This document shows positions 55,742 through 64,000 of a stretch of DNA of 64,000 nt, one piece after another. Source of the DNA: Nostoc paludosum FACHB-159 (GTDB taxonomy: Bacteria > Cyanobacteriota > Cyanobacteriia > Cyanobacteriales > Nostocaceae); NCBI RefSeq assembly GCF_014698835.1, contig NZ_JACJTU010000007.1, forward strand, positions 62,001 to 126,000. The letters run 5' to 3'. Every line of letters begins with the position of its first letter. Position 1 is the stretch's first letter. The notes under the pieces were generated by a model. It did not search any database. It was not told the DNA's origin and saw nothing but the letters and a program-made list of their open reading frames with translations. The position numbers and the translations under genes were made by a program.

Positions 55742-58387
55742 ATGAAGTTAGATAGATTGTTTCAAAGCCTGCTGCTGACAAGTGCGGTTGTTGTTTGTGT
55801 AAGCGCTCCTGCACAAAGTGGGGAAGTAACAGAGGATGTTCAAGGCGAATCTTCTACTCAGACGATAAGCAAATCTACATTAGATGAGAAGGTTGCAGTT
55901 ACAGATCCTACTAGCGCCCAAATGTTGGTACAGTCACCAACACCAACCAACCCTCCTAATCCAGAACAAACAACTGAGGAGCAAATCATCCCGATCGCGG
56001 CAGTTAAGGCAACTTCCGGCGAGAAGGGTGTGGAGATCATTTTAGAGACACCTCTTGGAGAACAACTACAAGTTACGAATCGCAGTGCAGATAATACTTT
56101 TATTGCTGATATCCCTAACGCTCAGTTGCGTTTACCCAATGGCAATACTTTCAACTTCCGTTCGGAAAAACCAGCTGCGGGAATTATCGAAATAACCGTT
56201 ATCAATGCTGATGCTAATACTGTGCGGGTGACGGTGGTAGGTGAGAACGCTTTACCGACAGTCGAGTTATTTGATGACAACGCAGGGCTGGTTTTTGGTA
56301 TAAATTCCACCGCAACTGCTATGCAGCCACCAGCACCACAACAGCCAACACCACAACCGTCGGAAACACCGCAAGCCGAACAACAACCAACAGATCAAAC
56401 ACCGCAACAACAACCACCAGCGCCATCAGATGATGCCATCGAGTTAGTGGTGACAGGGGAAGAAGATGGATATCGAGCCTCAAATGCTACCACTGGGAGT
56501 CGGTTAGATATTCCCTTAATAGAAACACCTGCATCAATTGGCGTAATTACAGAGGAATTCATTGAGGATAAGGCACCCCGACGAGTAGAAGACTTAGCTC
56601 CTTACATTAGTGGAGTCACAGCAGGAGACAGCGGACAGGGCGGACTGTTCACTGACTTTCAAATTCGTGGATTTAGTACAGGTAGCCAAGTTTATGTCAA
56701 TGGGTTACGAGATAATTTCCGCTCTCTGGTCAGAGACTTTGCTAATATCGAACGTTTGGAAATTTTAAAAGGTTTCTCTTCCTTACTTTATGGAACGGGA
56801 TCGCCTGGTGGGGTGGTTAACTATATTACAAAGAAGCCCCAAGCCACACCCGCTTATAAATTTTCGGCCGATATCGGTAACTTTAATTTTTATCGCAGTG
56901 AGGTTGATTTAACAGGGCCCTTAACTGACGACAAGAATGTACTTTATCGCTTGATTCTAGCCTTTCAAGATTCCGATTCTTTTGTAGACAACGTTGAAGA
57001 TAATCGCATTTTTGTTGCTCCTTCGCTGACGTTCTCAACGGGTGAAGGCGGTACTTTAACAATTGAAGGGGAGTATTACCGACAAGATAAAGACACCAAT
57101 AGTGGAGCCAAATTCTTGAATGGTGAGTTTTTCTATGACCGCAGTTATACAGACCCGCGCAATAGCCAAATTTACGACCACTATCGGATTGCAGCTTATT
57201 TAGATCAGCCAATTAGTAAAGACTGGTCGCTTAATCTTAGCGGTCAATATTTCAATACTCAAAGGGATCTCAATCCTCTGTTTACATCAGGTTTTTTTGA
57301 GGGTGATAATCTAAACCGTTTCTACCGAACACTATTTGATGACTATTATCAATACAACCTGCGTGGTGAAGTCAAAGGAAACTTCAATATTGGAGCCTCA
57401 GAACATAAGTTACTAGTAGGTGCTGAGTACAACAAGTATCGCTCACAATTTACTGGTAACCTGGCTTTTTTTGGTAATATTGACCTTGCTAACCCTACCT
57501 TTGATGTTCCTATTCCCACTCAACTGACACCAAGTTCAGCTAATTTTAGTGACAGCAATTGGGGCGTTTACATTCAGGATTTTGTAAAACTTGGGCAATT
57601 TCGTTTACTAGCAGGTTTGCGTTACGGCGGATTTGAATTTATAAATGGTGGCGTAGCTCAACAAGAAGATAATTTCATTTCTCCAAGCATTGGGTTAGTT
57701 TATAGGCTGACAGATTCAGCTTCAATTTATGCCAGCTTTAGTCAATCGACAGAGCCACAATTTGGTTTACTGTCAGACGGTGGTCTTGCCGATCCCAGAA
57801 AGGCTACTCAATATGAAGTTGGTGCTAAAGTCAATCTGTTAGATGATAGATTGAGTGTCACGGCTGCACTGTTTCAGTTGGAACAAACAAACATTGCACA
57901 AACAGATCCCACCAACCCTGATTTCAACATCCTTGTAGGCGATATTCGTAGCCGTGGATTTGAATTAGATGTCAAAGGAAAAGTAACCGAGAATTTGAGC
58001 CTGATTGCAGCTTACACCTACCTAGATTCAGAAATCACCACAAGTGTCGTCCCCGGCCAACAAGGGAACCGCCCAATTAATACTCCGGAACACAGTCTGG
58101 GGCTGTATGGAAAGTACGAGTTTACAGAAGGTTCGCTAAGGGGTTTGAGTTTAGGTACAGGTTTAGTTTATGTAGGTGAAAGAGAAGGAGATAACGAAAA
58201 TAGTTTTCAGCTTCCTAGCTACGTGCGAGTCGATTTAGGTGCTGCTTACAAAATTAATAACCTGACTTTTAGGTTAGCTGTTGAAAACCTCTTGGATATC
58301 CGTTATGCTTCCGGTTCCAACAATGCAGCAAATATTACTCAAGGTTCGCCTTTTGCAATTACTGGTTCAGTTTCTGTGCAGTTCTAA
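55742..58387 (+). CDS. TonB-dependent siderophore receptor with AMIN domain
   Basis: This 881-residue outer-membrane receptor starts with a signal peptide (cleavage probably after APAQS near residue 26). An AMIN domain follows at about 80-185, then a Pro/Gln-rich linker (about 195-235). A TonB-box-like segment IELVVTGEE is near 235, the plug domain at about 245-365 (QIRGF, LYGTGSPGGVVN), and a beta-barrel ends in a terminal Phe (SVSVQF). AMIN plus TonB receptor is a typical cyanobacterial arrangement for ferric-siderophore uptake. It probably imports an iron complex into the periplasm using TonB energy. It is divergent from the NRPS/PKS cluster and followed by a siderophore-binding lipoprotein. 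Uptake of the cluster product is a reasonable inference, but the ligand cannot be read from sequence. Confidence 0.95.
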   Translation: MKLDRLFQSLLLTSAVVVCVSAPAQSGEVTEDVQGESSTQTISKSTLDEKVAVTDPTSAQMLVQSPTPTNPPNPEQTTEEQIIPIAAVKATSGEKGVEIILETPLGEQLQVTNRSADNTFIADIPNAQLRLPNGNTFNFRSEKPAAGIIEITVINADANTVRVTVVGENALPTVELFDDNAGLVFGINSTATAMQPPAPQQPTPQPSETPQAEQQPTDQTPQQQPPAPSDDAIELVVTGEEDGYRASNATTGSRLDIPLIETPASIGVITEEFIEDKAPRRVEDLAPYISGVTAGDSGQGGLFTDFQIRGFSTGSQVYVNGLRDNFRSLVRDFANIERLEILKGFSSLLYGTGSPGGVVNYITKKPQATPAYKFSADIGNFNFYRSEVDLTGPLTDDKNVLYRLILAFQDSDSFVDNVEDNRIFVAPSLTFSTGEGGTLTIEGEYYRQDKDTNSGAKFLNGEFFYDRSYTDPRNSQIYDHYRIAAYLDQPISKDWSLNLSGQYFNTQRDLNPLFTSGFFEGDNLNRFYRTLFDDYYQYNLRGEVKGNFNIGASEHKLLVGAEYNKYRSQFTGNLAFFGNIDLANPTFDVPIPTQLTPSSANFSDSNWGVYIQDFVKLGQFRLLAGLRYGGFEFINGGVAQQEDNFISPSIGLVYRLTDSASIYASFSQSTEPQFGLLSDGGLADPRKATQYEVGAKVNLLDDRLSVTAALFQLEQTNIAQTDPTNPDFNILVGDIRSRGFELDVKGKVTENLSLIAAYTYLDSEITTSVVPGQQGNRPINTPEHSLGLYGKYEFTEGSLRGLSLGTGLVYVGEREGDNENSFQLPSYVRVDLGAAYKINNLTFRLAVENLLDIRYASGSNNAANITQGSPFAITGSVSVQF

Positions 58388-58493
58388 CTCCTACTTACAG
58401 CAGATTTCCAGAAAAGTGAAGTAGACAATGATTTGTCCCAAAGCCAGCGCAATTCTGAATTCTGCTGTAGAACTGCAACTTAGGTTTTAGCTA

Positions 58494-58498
58494 GGAGG
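58494..58498 (+). promoter_or_regulatory. Strong Shine-Dalgarno serving a six-codon leader frame
   Basis: GGAGG lies seven bases before a GTG (58506), not before the ATG of the substrate-binding protein, which has no Shine-Dalgarno of its own. Confidence 0.5.
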
Positions 58499-58505
58499 AA
58501 ACTTT

Positions 58506-58526
58506 GTGAGAATCTTGAAAAACTAA
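58506..58526 (+). CDS. Possible six-residue leader peptide (MRILKN)
   Basis: The GTG at 58506 has the strongest ribosome binding site in this operon. Its frame ends at a TAA eight bases before the ATG of the substrate-binding protein, in a different frame. Translation of the lipoprotein may depend on re-initiation after this leader. Too short to prove. Confidence 0.3.
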   Translation: MRILKN

Positions 58527-58534
58527 CTCAAGCT

Positions 58535-59518
58535 ATGAAAACAGTGACATTACGCTATTTGATAGGTTGTTTACTATTAATGTTTTTGATTTTTGGAGTG
58601 ATGGCAGGTTGTAGCGATCGCCAATTTCAAAATACAGTTTCTTCTACTGATTTGGCAAGTAAAAATTGCCGTGTGGTTCAACACACAATGGGAGAAACCT
58701 GCGTTCCTATCAACCCCCAGCGTATTGTCACTTTTTCTTTACCGACTTTAGGTAATGCCCTTGTCCTGGGAGTTAAACCCCTGGCAAGTACCTACATTGA
58801 TATGCTGGATGAATATACATATCTACAGGGGAAAGTAGATGGTATAAAATCACTAGGGATTTTTCCGCCTAATTTGGAAAACATTTTACTAGTTAAGCCT
58901 GACCTGATTATAGGTTGGAGCGCAGAAAAACAGTTGTATTCTCTACTTTCAAAAATTGCTCCGACTGTATTATTTAATATCCAGGCGAGTCAAAGCTGGC
59001 GAGAACTATTTGATTTTGAGATTCAGGTTTTAGGAAAACAATCAGCTGCACAGCAAGCATGGGAACATTATAATCAAAGAATCGAAAAACTCAAAGCAGC
59101 TTTAGGCGATCGCTATAAAAACAAAGAAATTTCTCTTGTCTTCTTGGCTCCTGGCGTGATATTTACTGAAGCGAAAAATTCGTTTCCCGATTCTATTCTC
59201 AAAGATGTGGGGTTGCAACGCACCAAAGCACAAAATGTTATCGTACCTTCTAAACTACTTTACTTTTCTGTAGAAGAATTAGAGAAAGCTGACGGTGATA
59301 TTATGTTTGTCGGAACCTTGAATGATGATAGCCAAAACTTTCTCGAACAACTCAAACAAAAACCACTTTGGAAACATCTTCGCGCCGTTCAACAAAATCA
59401 TGTTTACCCGATAAATTACCTGACTTGGAGAGGAAACAATTTACTTGCGGCTGATGCGGTAATCGATGATCTATATAAATACTTGATTATCAATGAGTCG
59501 AAAAATTCAAAAATGTAA
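58535..59518 (+). CDS. Iron-siderophore ABC transporter substrate-binding lipoprotein (FecB/FhuD type)
   Basis: This 327-residue protein has a lipoprotein signal with lipobox MAGC, so Cys26 is the likely lipidated residue. The mature part has the helical-backbone binding fold of the BtuF/FhuD family: QRIVTFSLPTLGNALVLGVKPLAST near the first lobe and VKPDLIIGWS, a hallmark of ferric-siderophore binders. It would pass the ferric complex from the TonB receptor to an inner-membrane permease. It lies 147 bp after the receptor on the same strand, probably in one operon. The matching ATPase and permease are encoded at 62930-64000 on the other strand. Ligand unknown. Confidence 0.93.
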   Translation: MKTVTLRYLIGCLLLMFLIFGVMAGCSDRQFQNTVSSTDLASKNCRVVQHTMGETCVPINPQRIVTFSLPTLGNALVLGVKPLASTYIDMLDEYTYLQGKVDGIKSLGIFPPNLENILLVKPDLIIGWSAEKQLYSLLSKIAPTVLFNIQASQSWRELFDFEIQVLGKQSAAQQAWEHYNQRIEKLKAALGDRYKNKEISLVFLAPGVIFTEAKNSFPDSILKDVGLQRTKAQNVIVPSKLLYFSVEELEKADGDIMFVGTLNDDSQNFLEQLKQKPLWKHLRAVQQNHVYPINYLTWRGNNLLAADAVIDDLYKYLIINESKNSKM

Positions 59519-59633
59519 CTCTGCTACCATGTTTTTTTAGAATTATTGATTATTAACAAATTCCCGAATATTTCAGACCAACTCTTGGCACTATATTTAC
59601 CAATTCTATAGCTAATTAACATAGCCTGAACCT

Positions 59634-60008
59634 ATGCCTAAACACACTATATTCGTCTGTAAATCATGTCACCGCTCATCTGAAGAACGACCAGAAAATC
59701 CTCCTTTTGATGGCGATTTTTTACTTGACGAGGTAAACACTTTATGTAATAAAAACTTTACCTCTGACGAAATTGAAATTCAGTCAGTTGCGTGTTTGTG
59801 GGCTTGCAGTCAAGGTTGTGTTGTAGCTGTATCGAGTGAAGAAAAACCCACCTATCTGTTTGTGAATCTTGGCTTAGAAAAAAGCGCAGCAGCATTAGTA
59901 GAATTTATGCAACTGTATATCAAAAGCCGCAAGGGAGCCATAGCTTGGGAAAAACTTCCTGAACTTTTACAGTCTGCTATTTTCGCGCAAATTCCACCTG
60001 TAAAATGA
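59634..60008 (+). CDS. DUF1636-type ferredoxin-like metal-binding protein
   Basis: This 124-residue protein has CKSC near the N-terminus and CLWACSQGC in the middle, a Cys pattern like thioredoxin-fold [2Fe-2S] ferredoxins of the DUF1636 family. The end (AIAWEKLPELLQSAIFAQIPP) also matches that family. It has no signal peptide and is likely cytoplasmic. Such genes often accompany siderophore or cobalamin uptake genes in cyanobacteria. A role in reducing or handling imported metal is possible but unproven. Confidence 0.82.
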   Translation: MPKHTIFVCKSCHRSSEERPENPPFDGDFLLDEVNTLCNKNFTSDEIEIQSVACLWACSQGCVVAVSSEEKPTYLFVNLGLEKSAAALVEFMQLYIKSRKGAIAWEKLPELLQSAIFAQIPPVK

Positions 60009-60112
60009 TAGCTGTAAATTATTGCAGTATGGCGATAGTTTCTAGAGGTAGACGCTACGTATAGGTTGCTTTTCCGCAGGAATACCCTAAAGCACGCTAG
60101 TAATAATTTCAT

Positions 60113-60985
60113 TTATTTTGCTAGTAACCAAGCTTCTAAATCAGCCAAGCTAGTAAAATCTAACAATGCCTCACTCAAATCTTCCAAAATAGGTAAAGAT
60201 AAATCAAAAATTGAAGAAGGCATTTCTTTTGGAAGTTTTCCAAACCGCTTAGTCAACAGTCGGATAATCAGGTTAGCAGCCTCTTCTTGTCGTCCTTCTT
60301 GTCGTCCTTCTTCCCTTCCTTCTTCCCTTCCTTCTTCCTTAATTTCGCGGTAAACCCTCGTTTCCTTGAGTGTGATTCCTAGCATAGACTCTACCTCTGT
60401 TCGGCTTAATTTTTCAAACCTGTACACCATTATCGTCGTGACTAACTCTATTATGACGCCACTTGACGGTTGAGGTTGTTCCTGGCGCGATCGCTCCAGT
60501 AAATATCTAGCTTCTTCTGGTGCTTGTTCTTCTTCCACTGTAGTTAACACCATCAATGCTACCCATAGAGGTAATTGGCGAATATTGCCCAATTCATCCA
60601 AAAATACTCGGTGTACTTGTCCACCATTGAGCAATGAACGATGGGGATTAGTATCGCTTTGTTCAACACTCCGAGATGGATAAATTATCACTGCTTCCCA
60701 ATCGCTGAATCTGTCACGATTGCGATAGAAATATAACGAAGACTCTGCAAATATTCTTTCGTAAAGTTGTTCATCTTTCTGAAACTGTACTTCACAGAAG
60801 TATACAACTCCTACACCTTCGTTTTCTGGTGGAAGAAATACCCCATCAATTTCAAATTTTGGTTCTTTCACGGCTACCGAATCAAATCGGTAAGCATCCG
60901 CATTTGTCAGGGGATTTGTCAAAAGTTCAAATAGCAAAGTGGGGTATTGTTGAAAAAGTTTGTAGAAAATAGAGTCTCGCCGCAT
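60113..60985 (-). CDS. Rpn/DUF2887-family PD-(D/E)XK nuclease-like protein with DUF4351-like tail
   Basis: This 290-residue protein starts MRRDSIFYKLF and has an EIDGVFLPP strand followed by CEVQFQ, the D...E-x-Q pattern of the PD-(D/E)XK nuclease fold seen in the Rpn family. The middle is followed by repeated REEG/RQEG units (about residues 215-235) and a C-terminal block (RLLTKRFGKLP, LSEALLDFTSLADLEAWL) like DUF4351. Such proteins are abundant in filamentous cyanobacteria and are often annotated as transposases, although they lack a transposase DDE core. It is convergent with the DUF1636 gene and probably unrelated to siderophore function. Confidence 0.85.
   Translation of the reverse strand: MRRDSIFYKLFQQYPTLLFELLTNPLTNADAYRFDSVAVKEPKFEIDGVFLPPENEGVGVVYFCEVQFQKDEQLYERIFAESSLYFYRNRDRFSDWEAVIIYPSRSVEQSDTNPHRSLLNGGQVHRVFLDELGNIRQLPLWVALMVLTTVEEEQAPEEARYLLERSRQEQPQPSSGVIIELVTTIMVYRFEKLSRTEVESMLGITLKETRVYREIKEEGREEGREEGRQEGRQEEAANLIIRLLTKRFGKLPKEMPSSIFDLSLPILEDLSEALLDFTSLADLEAWLLAK
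60281..60340. repeat. 12-bp tandem repeat inside the Rpn/DUF2887 gene
   Basis: Units of cttcttgtcgtc and cttcttcccttc repeat in tandem and encode the REEG/RQEG stretch. Copy number could change in steps of four residues without frameshift. Confidence 0.65.
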
Positions 60986-61040
60986 AAATATTATTTCTTA
61001 TTAAAACTCTATCCTTTTGTGGGTAGAGTATTAACCAATT

Positions 61041-61072
61041 CTTAATTCTGAATTCTGTATTCTGTATTCTTC
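61041..61072. repeat. Heptamer-type intergenic repeat (attctgt/attctga)
   Basis: Tandem aattctg/attctgt units lie between the ABC exporter and the Rpn/DUF2887 gene. They are AT-rich short tandem repeats of the kind common between genes in Nostocales. Confidence 0.5.
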
Positions 61073-61082
61073 TTCAACTAAA

Positions 61083-62876
61083 TCATTTCACCCCCGATTG
61101 CACTTGCCATAAACCAGCATAAATTCCATTTTTCTCCAACAATTCTTCATGGGTTCCCGATTCAACCAGCTTGCCAAATTCCATGACATAAATGCAATCA
61201 GCATTGCGGATAGTGGAAAGACGATGAGCGATCGCTATTGTTGTCCTATTTGCAGTAATCCGTTCTAAGGAACGCTGAATAGCAGCTTCAGTTTCATTAT
61301 CCACCGCTGATGTGGCTTCATCTAAAATGAGAATTGGTGGATTTTTCAAAACAGCCCTAGCGATCGCAATTCTTTGGCGTTGTCCACCAGATAATTTTTG
61401 TCCTCGTTCCCCGACTATTGTTTCATAACCTTGGGGTAGCCGCATAATAAAATCATGGGCTTCGGCAATTTTCCCAGCGGCAATGATTTCTTCATCCCTA
61501 GCATCAAAAGTACCATAGGCGATATTTTCAGCAACGGTACCATGAAATAAGAATACATCTTGACTCACCAAGCCAATACTGCGACGCAAATCATCTAAAT
61601 TTAATTCTTGGATATCAATACCATCAATAGTGATTCTTCCAGCAGAAATTTCATACAATCGCAATAATAATTTTACTAAAGTACTTTTACCAGAACCTGT
61701 AGAACCAACAATGGCGATGGTTTTACCTGCGGGTATATGTAAAGACAAGCGTTTAATTACTGGCTCTCTATTAGCATAGGCAAAAGTAACTTCTTTGAAA
61801 TCAATTTGACCACGTACTTGCTCAACAGGTAAAGATTTTTTACCTGGAATAATATTGATGTGAGTATCTAATAAATTCATGATGCGATTAGTAGAAGCCA
61901 TTGACCTTTGATATTTGTCAAATATTTCTCCTAATGTTACTAATGGCCACAACAATCTTTGTACTAAAACCAGTAAAACACTGTAATTACCAATAGATAT
62001 CTTTCCATTGTATGTTGCCATACCTCCCCAAAATAATAAGGATGTAAACCCTATTAAAATTAGCATTCTAATTAAAGGAGTAAATGCGGCCGAAAGTTTA
62101 ATTGCTTTGGTGTTACTTTTCCTATATGCTTCGCTTTCTCCAGCAAATCTAGCACTTTCATAAGCTTCAGCAGTGAAACTTTTAATTGTAGTAATTCCAC
62201 TCAAATTATTTTCCAATCTTGAATTGAGAAAACCTACTCTTTCTCGCACTTCGGCGTAACGATCTTCTAATAGCTTTTGATAAGTAAAAGAACCCCAAAG
62301 AATAAAAGGCATGGGCAACAATGTTGCCAAAGTAATCGAAGGGGGTAAAATCCAGAAAGCACCACAAGTTAAAATAATAACTGAAGTAGTAATTTGGATA
62401 ATTTCACTAGCTACAAAATTCAAGAAATCTTCCAATCTGTTGATGTCATCATTCAAAATTGACATCAAACCGCCGATAGTACTTTCTTCAAAGTAAGCTG
62501 AATCTAATTTTTGTACGTGATTGTAGGTATCTACCCGTAAATCATGCTGGATATTTTGGGCTAAATTCCGCCAAAGTCTAGTATATGCATACTCGGAAGC
62601 TGATTCTAGTATCCAGATAATGATGGTGGCAACTGCAAGCAAGAAAAACTGCCAAATTATGTCTTTTACACCTAATTTGGCAATGAAAGAATTTTGCTGT
62701 TCTACGAGAATATCCACCGCAACACCAATTAACCACGGCGGTGCTAAATCTAAAATCGTATTGATGATAGTAAATAATGTCGCCTGCCAAATTTGTAAGC
62801 GATATTGGCTGCCATAATTGAGCAAGCGTTTTAGAGGATAACCTGAATTTTTAGACTTTTGAGATACTCTTGTCAC
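61083..62876 (-). CDS. ABC exporter, fused membrane and ATPase domains (MsbA/MdlB type)
   Basis: This 597-residue half-transporter has an N-terminal membrane domain with about six helices (to about residue 310) and an ATPase domain with Walker A GSTGSGKST near 389, signature LSGGQRQR near 494 and Walker B ILILDEATS near 515. The start codon is GTG. It would act as a homodimer in the inner membrane. Between siderophore uptake genes and next to the biosynthetic cluster it is a good candidate for exporting the product, but exporters of this type also move lipids and drugs. It lies on the same strand as, and 53 bp from, the FecE-like gene, so the two may be cotranscribed. Confidence 0.92.
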   Translation of the reverse strand: MTRVSQKSKNSGYPLKRLLNYGSQYRLQIWQATLFTIINTILDLAPPWLIGVAVDILVEQQNSFIAKLGVKDIIWQFFLLAVATIIIWILESASEYAYTRLWRNLAQNIQHDLRVDTYNHVQKLDSAYFEESTIGGLMSILNDDINRLEDFLNFVASEIIQITTSVIILTCGAFWILPPSITLATLLPMPFILWGSFTYQKLLEDRYAEVRERVGFLNSRLENNLSGITTIKSFTAEAYESARFAGESEAYRKSNTKAIKLSAAFTPLIRMLILIGFTSLLFWGGMATYNGKISIGNYSVLLVLVQRLLWPLVTLGEIFDKYQRSMASTNRIMNLLDTHINIIPGKKSLPVEQVRGQIDFKEVTFAYANREPVIKRLSLHIPAGKTIAIVGSTGSGKSTLVKLLLRLYEISAGRITIDGIDIQELNLDDLRRSIGLVSQDVFLFHGTVAENIAYGTFDARDEEIIAAGKIAEAHDFIMRLPQGYETIVGERGQKLSGGQRQRIAIARAVLKNPPILILDEATSAVDNETEAAIQRSLERITANRTTIAIAHRLSTIRNADCIYVMEFGKLVESGTHEELLEKNGIYAGLWQVQSGVK

Positions 62877-62929
62877 GACTGTTTATTTTTTGTAATTAAA
62901 TGATTTGGTTAGACATTGCATGAGGGATT

Positions 62930-63739
62930 TCATTCAATTTGCTGATGATTTATTTTTCCCTTGCGTCCTATTGGTAGACACATAGGAGTCCCCACAACAG
63001 GATCGAGAATGATACGACACTCCAATCCAAAAACCTCCTGAACCATTTCTTTAGTCATCACTAACTTTGGTTCGCCAGCAGCAAAAATGCGACCATCTTT
63101 CACAGCAACTAAATAATCTGCGTAACGACATGCCTGATTTAAATCATGCAGTACCATTACAATTGTTCGTCCTTGAGTTTGGTTCAAATCATACAATAAA
63201 TCTAGAATCTCTATTTGGTGTGCCAAATCCAAAAAAGTAGTCGGTTCATCTAAGAGTAAAATATCTGTATCTTGAGCCAGTGCCATAGCAATCCAAGCTC
63301 TTTGTCGTTGTCCACCAGACAAAGTATCTAATGCTCTATCTGCCAATTTCAATAAATCTGTAATTTCTAGCGCCTGTTGTACAATTTTTTCATCTTTTGC
63401 CGACCATTGTTGTAACCAATTTTGATAAGGATAACGTCCTTGTGCTACTAAATCTCGTACTGTTAATCCTTCCGGCGCTACTGGGCCTTGGGGCAAAATA
63501 CCTAACTGTTGTGCTACTTCTTTGGTGGAAAGATTCAAAATAGAAGTTCCATCAAGATATACTATACCGCCACGCGGTTTGAGTAATCTTGCCAAGCCTC
63601 TTAACAAAGTTGATTTACCACAACCATTAGCACCAACTAAAGCACTAATTAGTCCGCCAGGAATTGCTAAATTTAAGTCACGGATAATCGTAGCGCCATC
63701 GTAAGCTAAAGACAAACTTTTGGTTGACAATCCTTTCAT
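62930..63739 (-). CDS. Iron-siderophore ABC transporter ATPase (FecE/FhuC type)
   Basis: This 269-residue ATPase has Walker [10 protein letters not shown] near residue 38, signature [10 protein letters not shown] near 142 and Walker [17 protein letters not shown] near 160. The FLDLAHQ form and the length are typical of FecE/FhuC ferric-siderophore importers. It would energise the permease encoded just upstream (63854 onward) together with the substrate-binding lipoprotein at 58535-59518. The gap to the permease gene is 114 bp and contains two repeat arrays. Confidence 0.93.
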   Translation of the reverse strand: MKGLSTKSLSLAYDGATIIRDLNLAIPGGLISALVGANGCGKSTLLRGLARLLKPRGGIVYLDGTSILNLSTKEVAQQLGILPQGPVAPEGLTVRDLVAQGRYPYQNWLQQWSAKDEKIVQQALEITDLLKLADRALDTLSGGQRQRAWIAMALAQDTDILLLDEPTTFLDLAHQIEILDLLYDLNQTQGRTIVMVLHDLNQACRYADYLVAVKDGRIFAAGEPKLVMTKEMVQEVFGLECRIILDPVVGTPMCLPIGRKGKINHQQIE

Positions 63740-63743
63740 AATG

Positions 63744-63784
63744 AATTTTGGATTTTGGATTTTAGATTTTGAATTTTGGATTTA
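63744..63784. repeat. Heptamer-like AT-rich repeat (ttttgga/ttttaga)
   Basis: Repeated attttgga and attttaga units lie directly upstream of the FecE-like gene. They are non-coding and typical of intergenic DNA in filamentous cyanobacteria. Confidence 0.55.
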
Positions 63785-63829
63785 TAAAAACGTGATTTTT
63801 TAGTTGATAAAATATCCTTTTTTCCTAGT

Positions 63830-63850
63830 CCCCAGTCCCCAATCCCCAGT
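63830..63850. repeat. CCCCART heptamer array (STRR1-like)
   Basis: Three perfect heptamers, CCCCAGT, CCCCAAT and CCCCAGT, match the short tandemly repeated sequence STRR1 described from heterocystous cyanobacteria. Confidence 0.8.
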
Positions 63851-63853
63851 CCC

Positions 63854-64000
63854 TCATTTCTTCCGATTACGAATTAATAAATACAAAAAATAAGGAGCGC
63901 CAATGGCAGCAGTTACTACTCCACAAGGAAGTTCGATAGGTACAAACAAGGTTCTACCTAAGAAGTCTGCCATGACAACAATTACTCCTCCTAAGAGTGC
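63854..64000 (-). CDS. FecCD-type iron-siderophore permease, C-terminal end only
   Basis: The window ends inside this gene. The last 48 codons, read leftward from 64000 to the TGA at 63854, include [32 protein letters not shown] and a basic end. This is the conserved final segment of FecCD-family permeases (the ADLLAR, ELPVGVVTA and IGAPFFLYLL pattern). It should form the inner-membrane channel that works with the FecE-like ATPase. Only the C-terminus is visible, so its length and exact partner are unknown. Confidence 0.88.
   Translation of the reverse strand, partial: ALLGGVIVVMADFLGRTLFVPIELPCGVVTAAIGAPYFLYLLIRNRKK

Noticed and set aside
60113..60985. The Rpn/DUF2887 gene as an insertion-sequence transposase
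   Set aside because: No terminal inverted repeats or target duplications are visible, and the motif is PD-(D/E)XK-like rather than DDE or HUH.
1..64000. CRISPR arrays, tRNA or rRNA genes
   Set aside because: I saw no regularly spaced direct repeats of CRISPR length and no tRNA- or rRNA-like segments; the short tandem repeats are heptamer, octamer or 12-mer arrays.

Overview
The window looks like chromosomal DNA from a filamentous, probably heterocyst-forming cyanobacterium (Nostocales). The signs are AT-rich sequence with many HIP1 octamers (gcgatcgc), CCCCART-type heptamer repeats (63830-63850), dispersed cgcagag-type intergenic repeats at five gene junctions, an AMIN-domain TonB receptor, and a DUF1636-type ferredoxin-like protein. 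The organism call is inference from sequence style.

About 55 kb (31-54932) is one unidirectional, minus-strand hybrid NRPS/PKS cluster with gaps mostly under 100 bp. In transcription order: NRPS-1 (FAAL-ACP-C-A-PCP, Ala-like code); a glycosyltransferase; a free TauD-type oxygenase; PKS-1 (KS-AT-KR-carrier-epimerase); NRPS-2 (C-A[Gly]-PCP-C-TauD); NRPS-3 (degenerate C-A[Asn/Asp]-PCP); PKS-2 (KS-AT-KR-carrier with an epimerase scar); a free-standing C domain; a JmjC/cupin_8 oxygenase; an EctB-like diaminobutyrate aminotransferase; NRPS-4 (half C-A[Dab]-PCP); PKS-3 (KS-AT-KR-ACP); a PLP amino-acid decarboxylase; PKS-4 (KS-broken AT-KR-ACP); PKS-5 (KS-AT-ACP, KR deleted); a methyltransferase; NRPS-5 (C-A[beta-Ala-like]-PCP-TE); and a cytochrome P450. 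Read colinearly this predicts a lipopeptide-polyketide: fatty acyl-Ala-C2-Gly-(hydroxylated Asx)-C2-(Dab, perhaps hydroxylated)-C2-C2-C2-(beta-Ala), then oxidised, methylated and glycosylated. Two supply enzymes match two adenylation codes: EctB with Dab, and the decarboxylase with beta-alanine.

The right end (55742-64000) is an iron-siderophore uptake region: a TonB-dependent receptor, a lipoprotein substrate-binding protein and a DUF1636 protein on the plus strand; then, on the minus strand, an Rpn/DUF2887-type protein, an ABC exporter, a FecE/FhuC-type ATPase and the C-terminus of a FecCD-type permease running off the window. Uptake genes beside a cluster with an NRPS-fused SyrP-like hydroxylase suggest a beta-hydroxy-Asx lipopeptide siderophore (a cyanochelin-like idea). 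The glycosyltransferase and the long polyketide tail leave a non-siderophore product possible.

The cluster carries many evolutionary scars. PKS-4 has lost the AT nucleophile and about 88 AT residues. PKS-2 has lost an epimerase and PKS-5 a ketoreductase. PKS-1 keeps an epimerase after a malonyl-type polyketide module, where no alpha stereocentre is expected. Three intergenic gaps hold decayed pieces of a FAAL, a glycosyltransferase and a methyltransferase, the last split by a foldback repeat.
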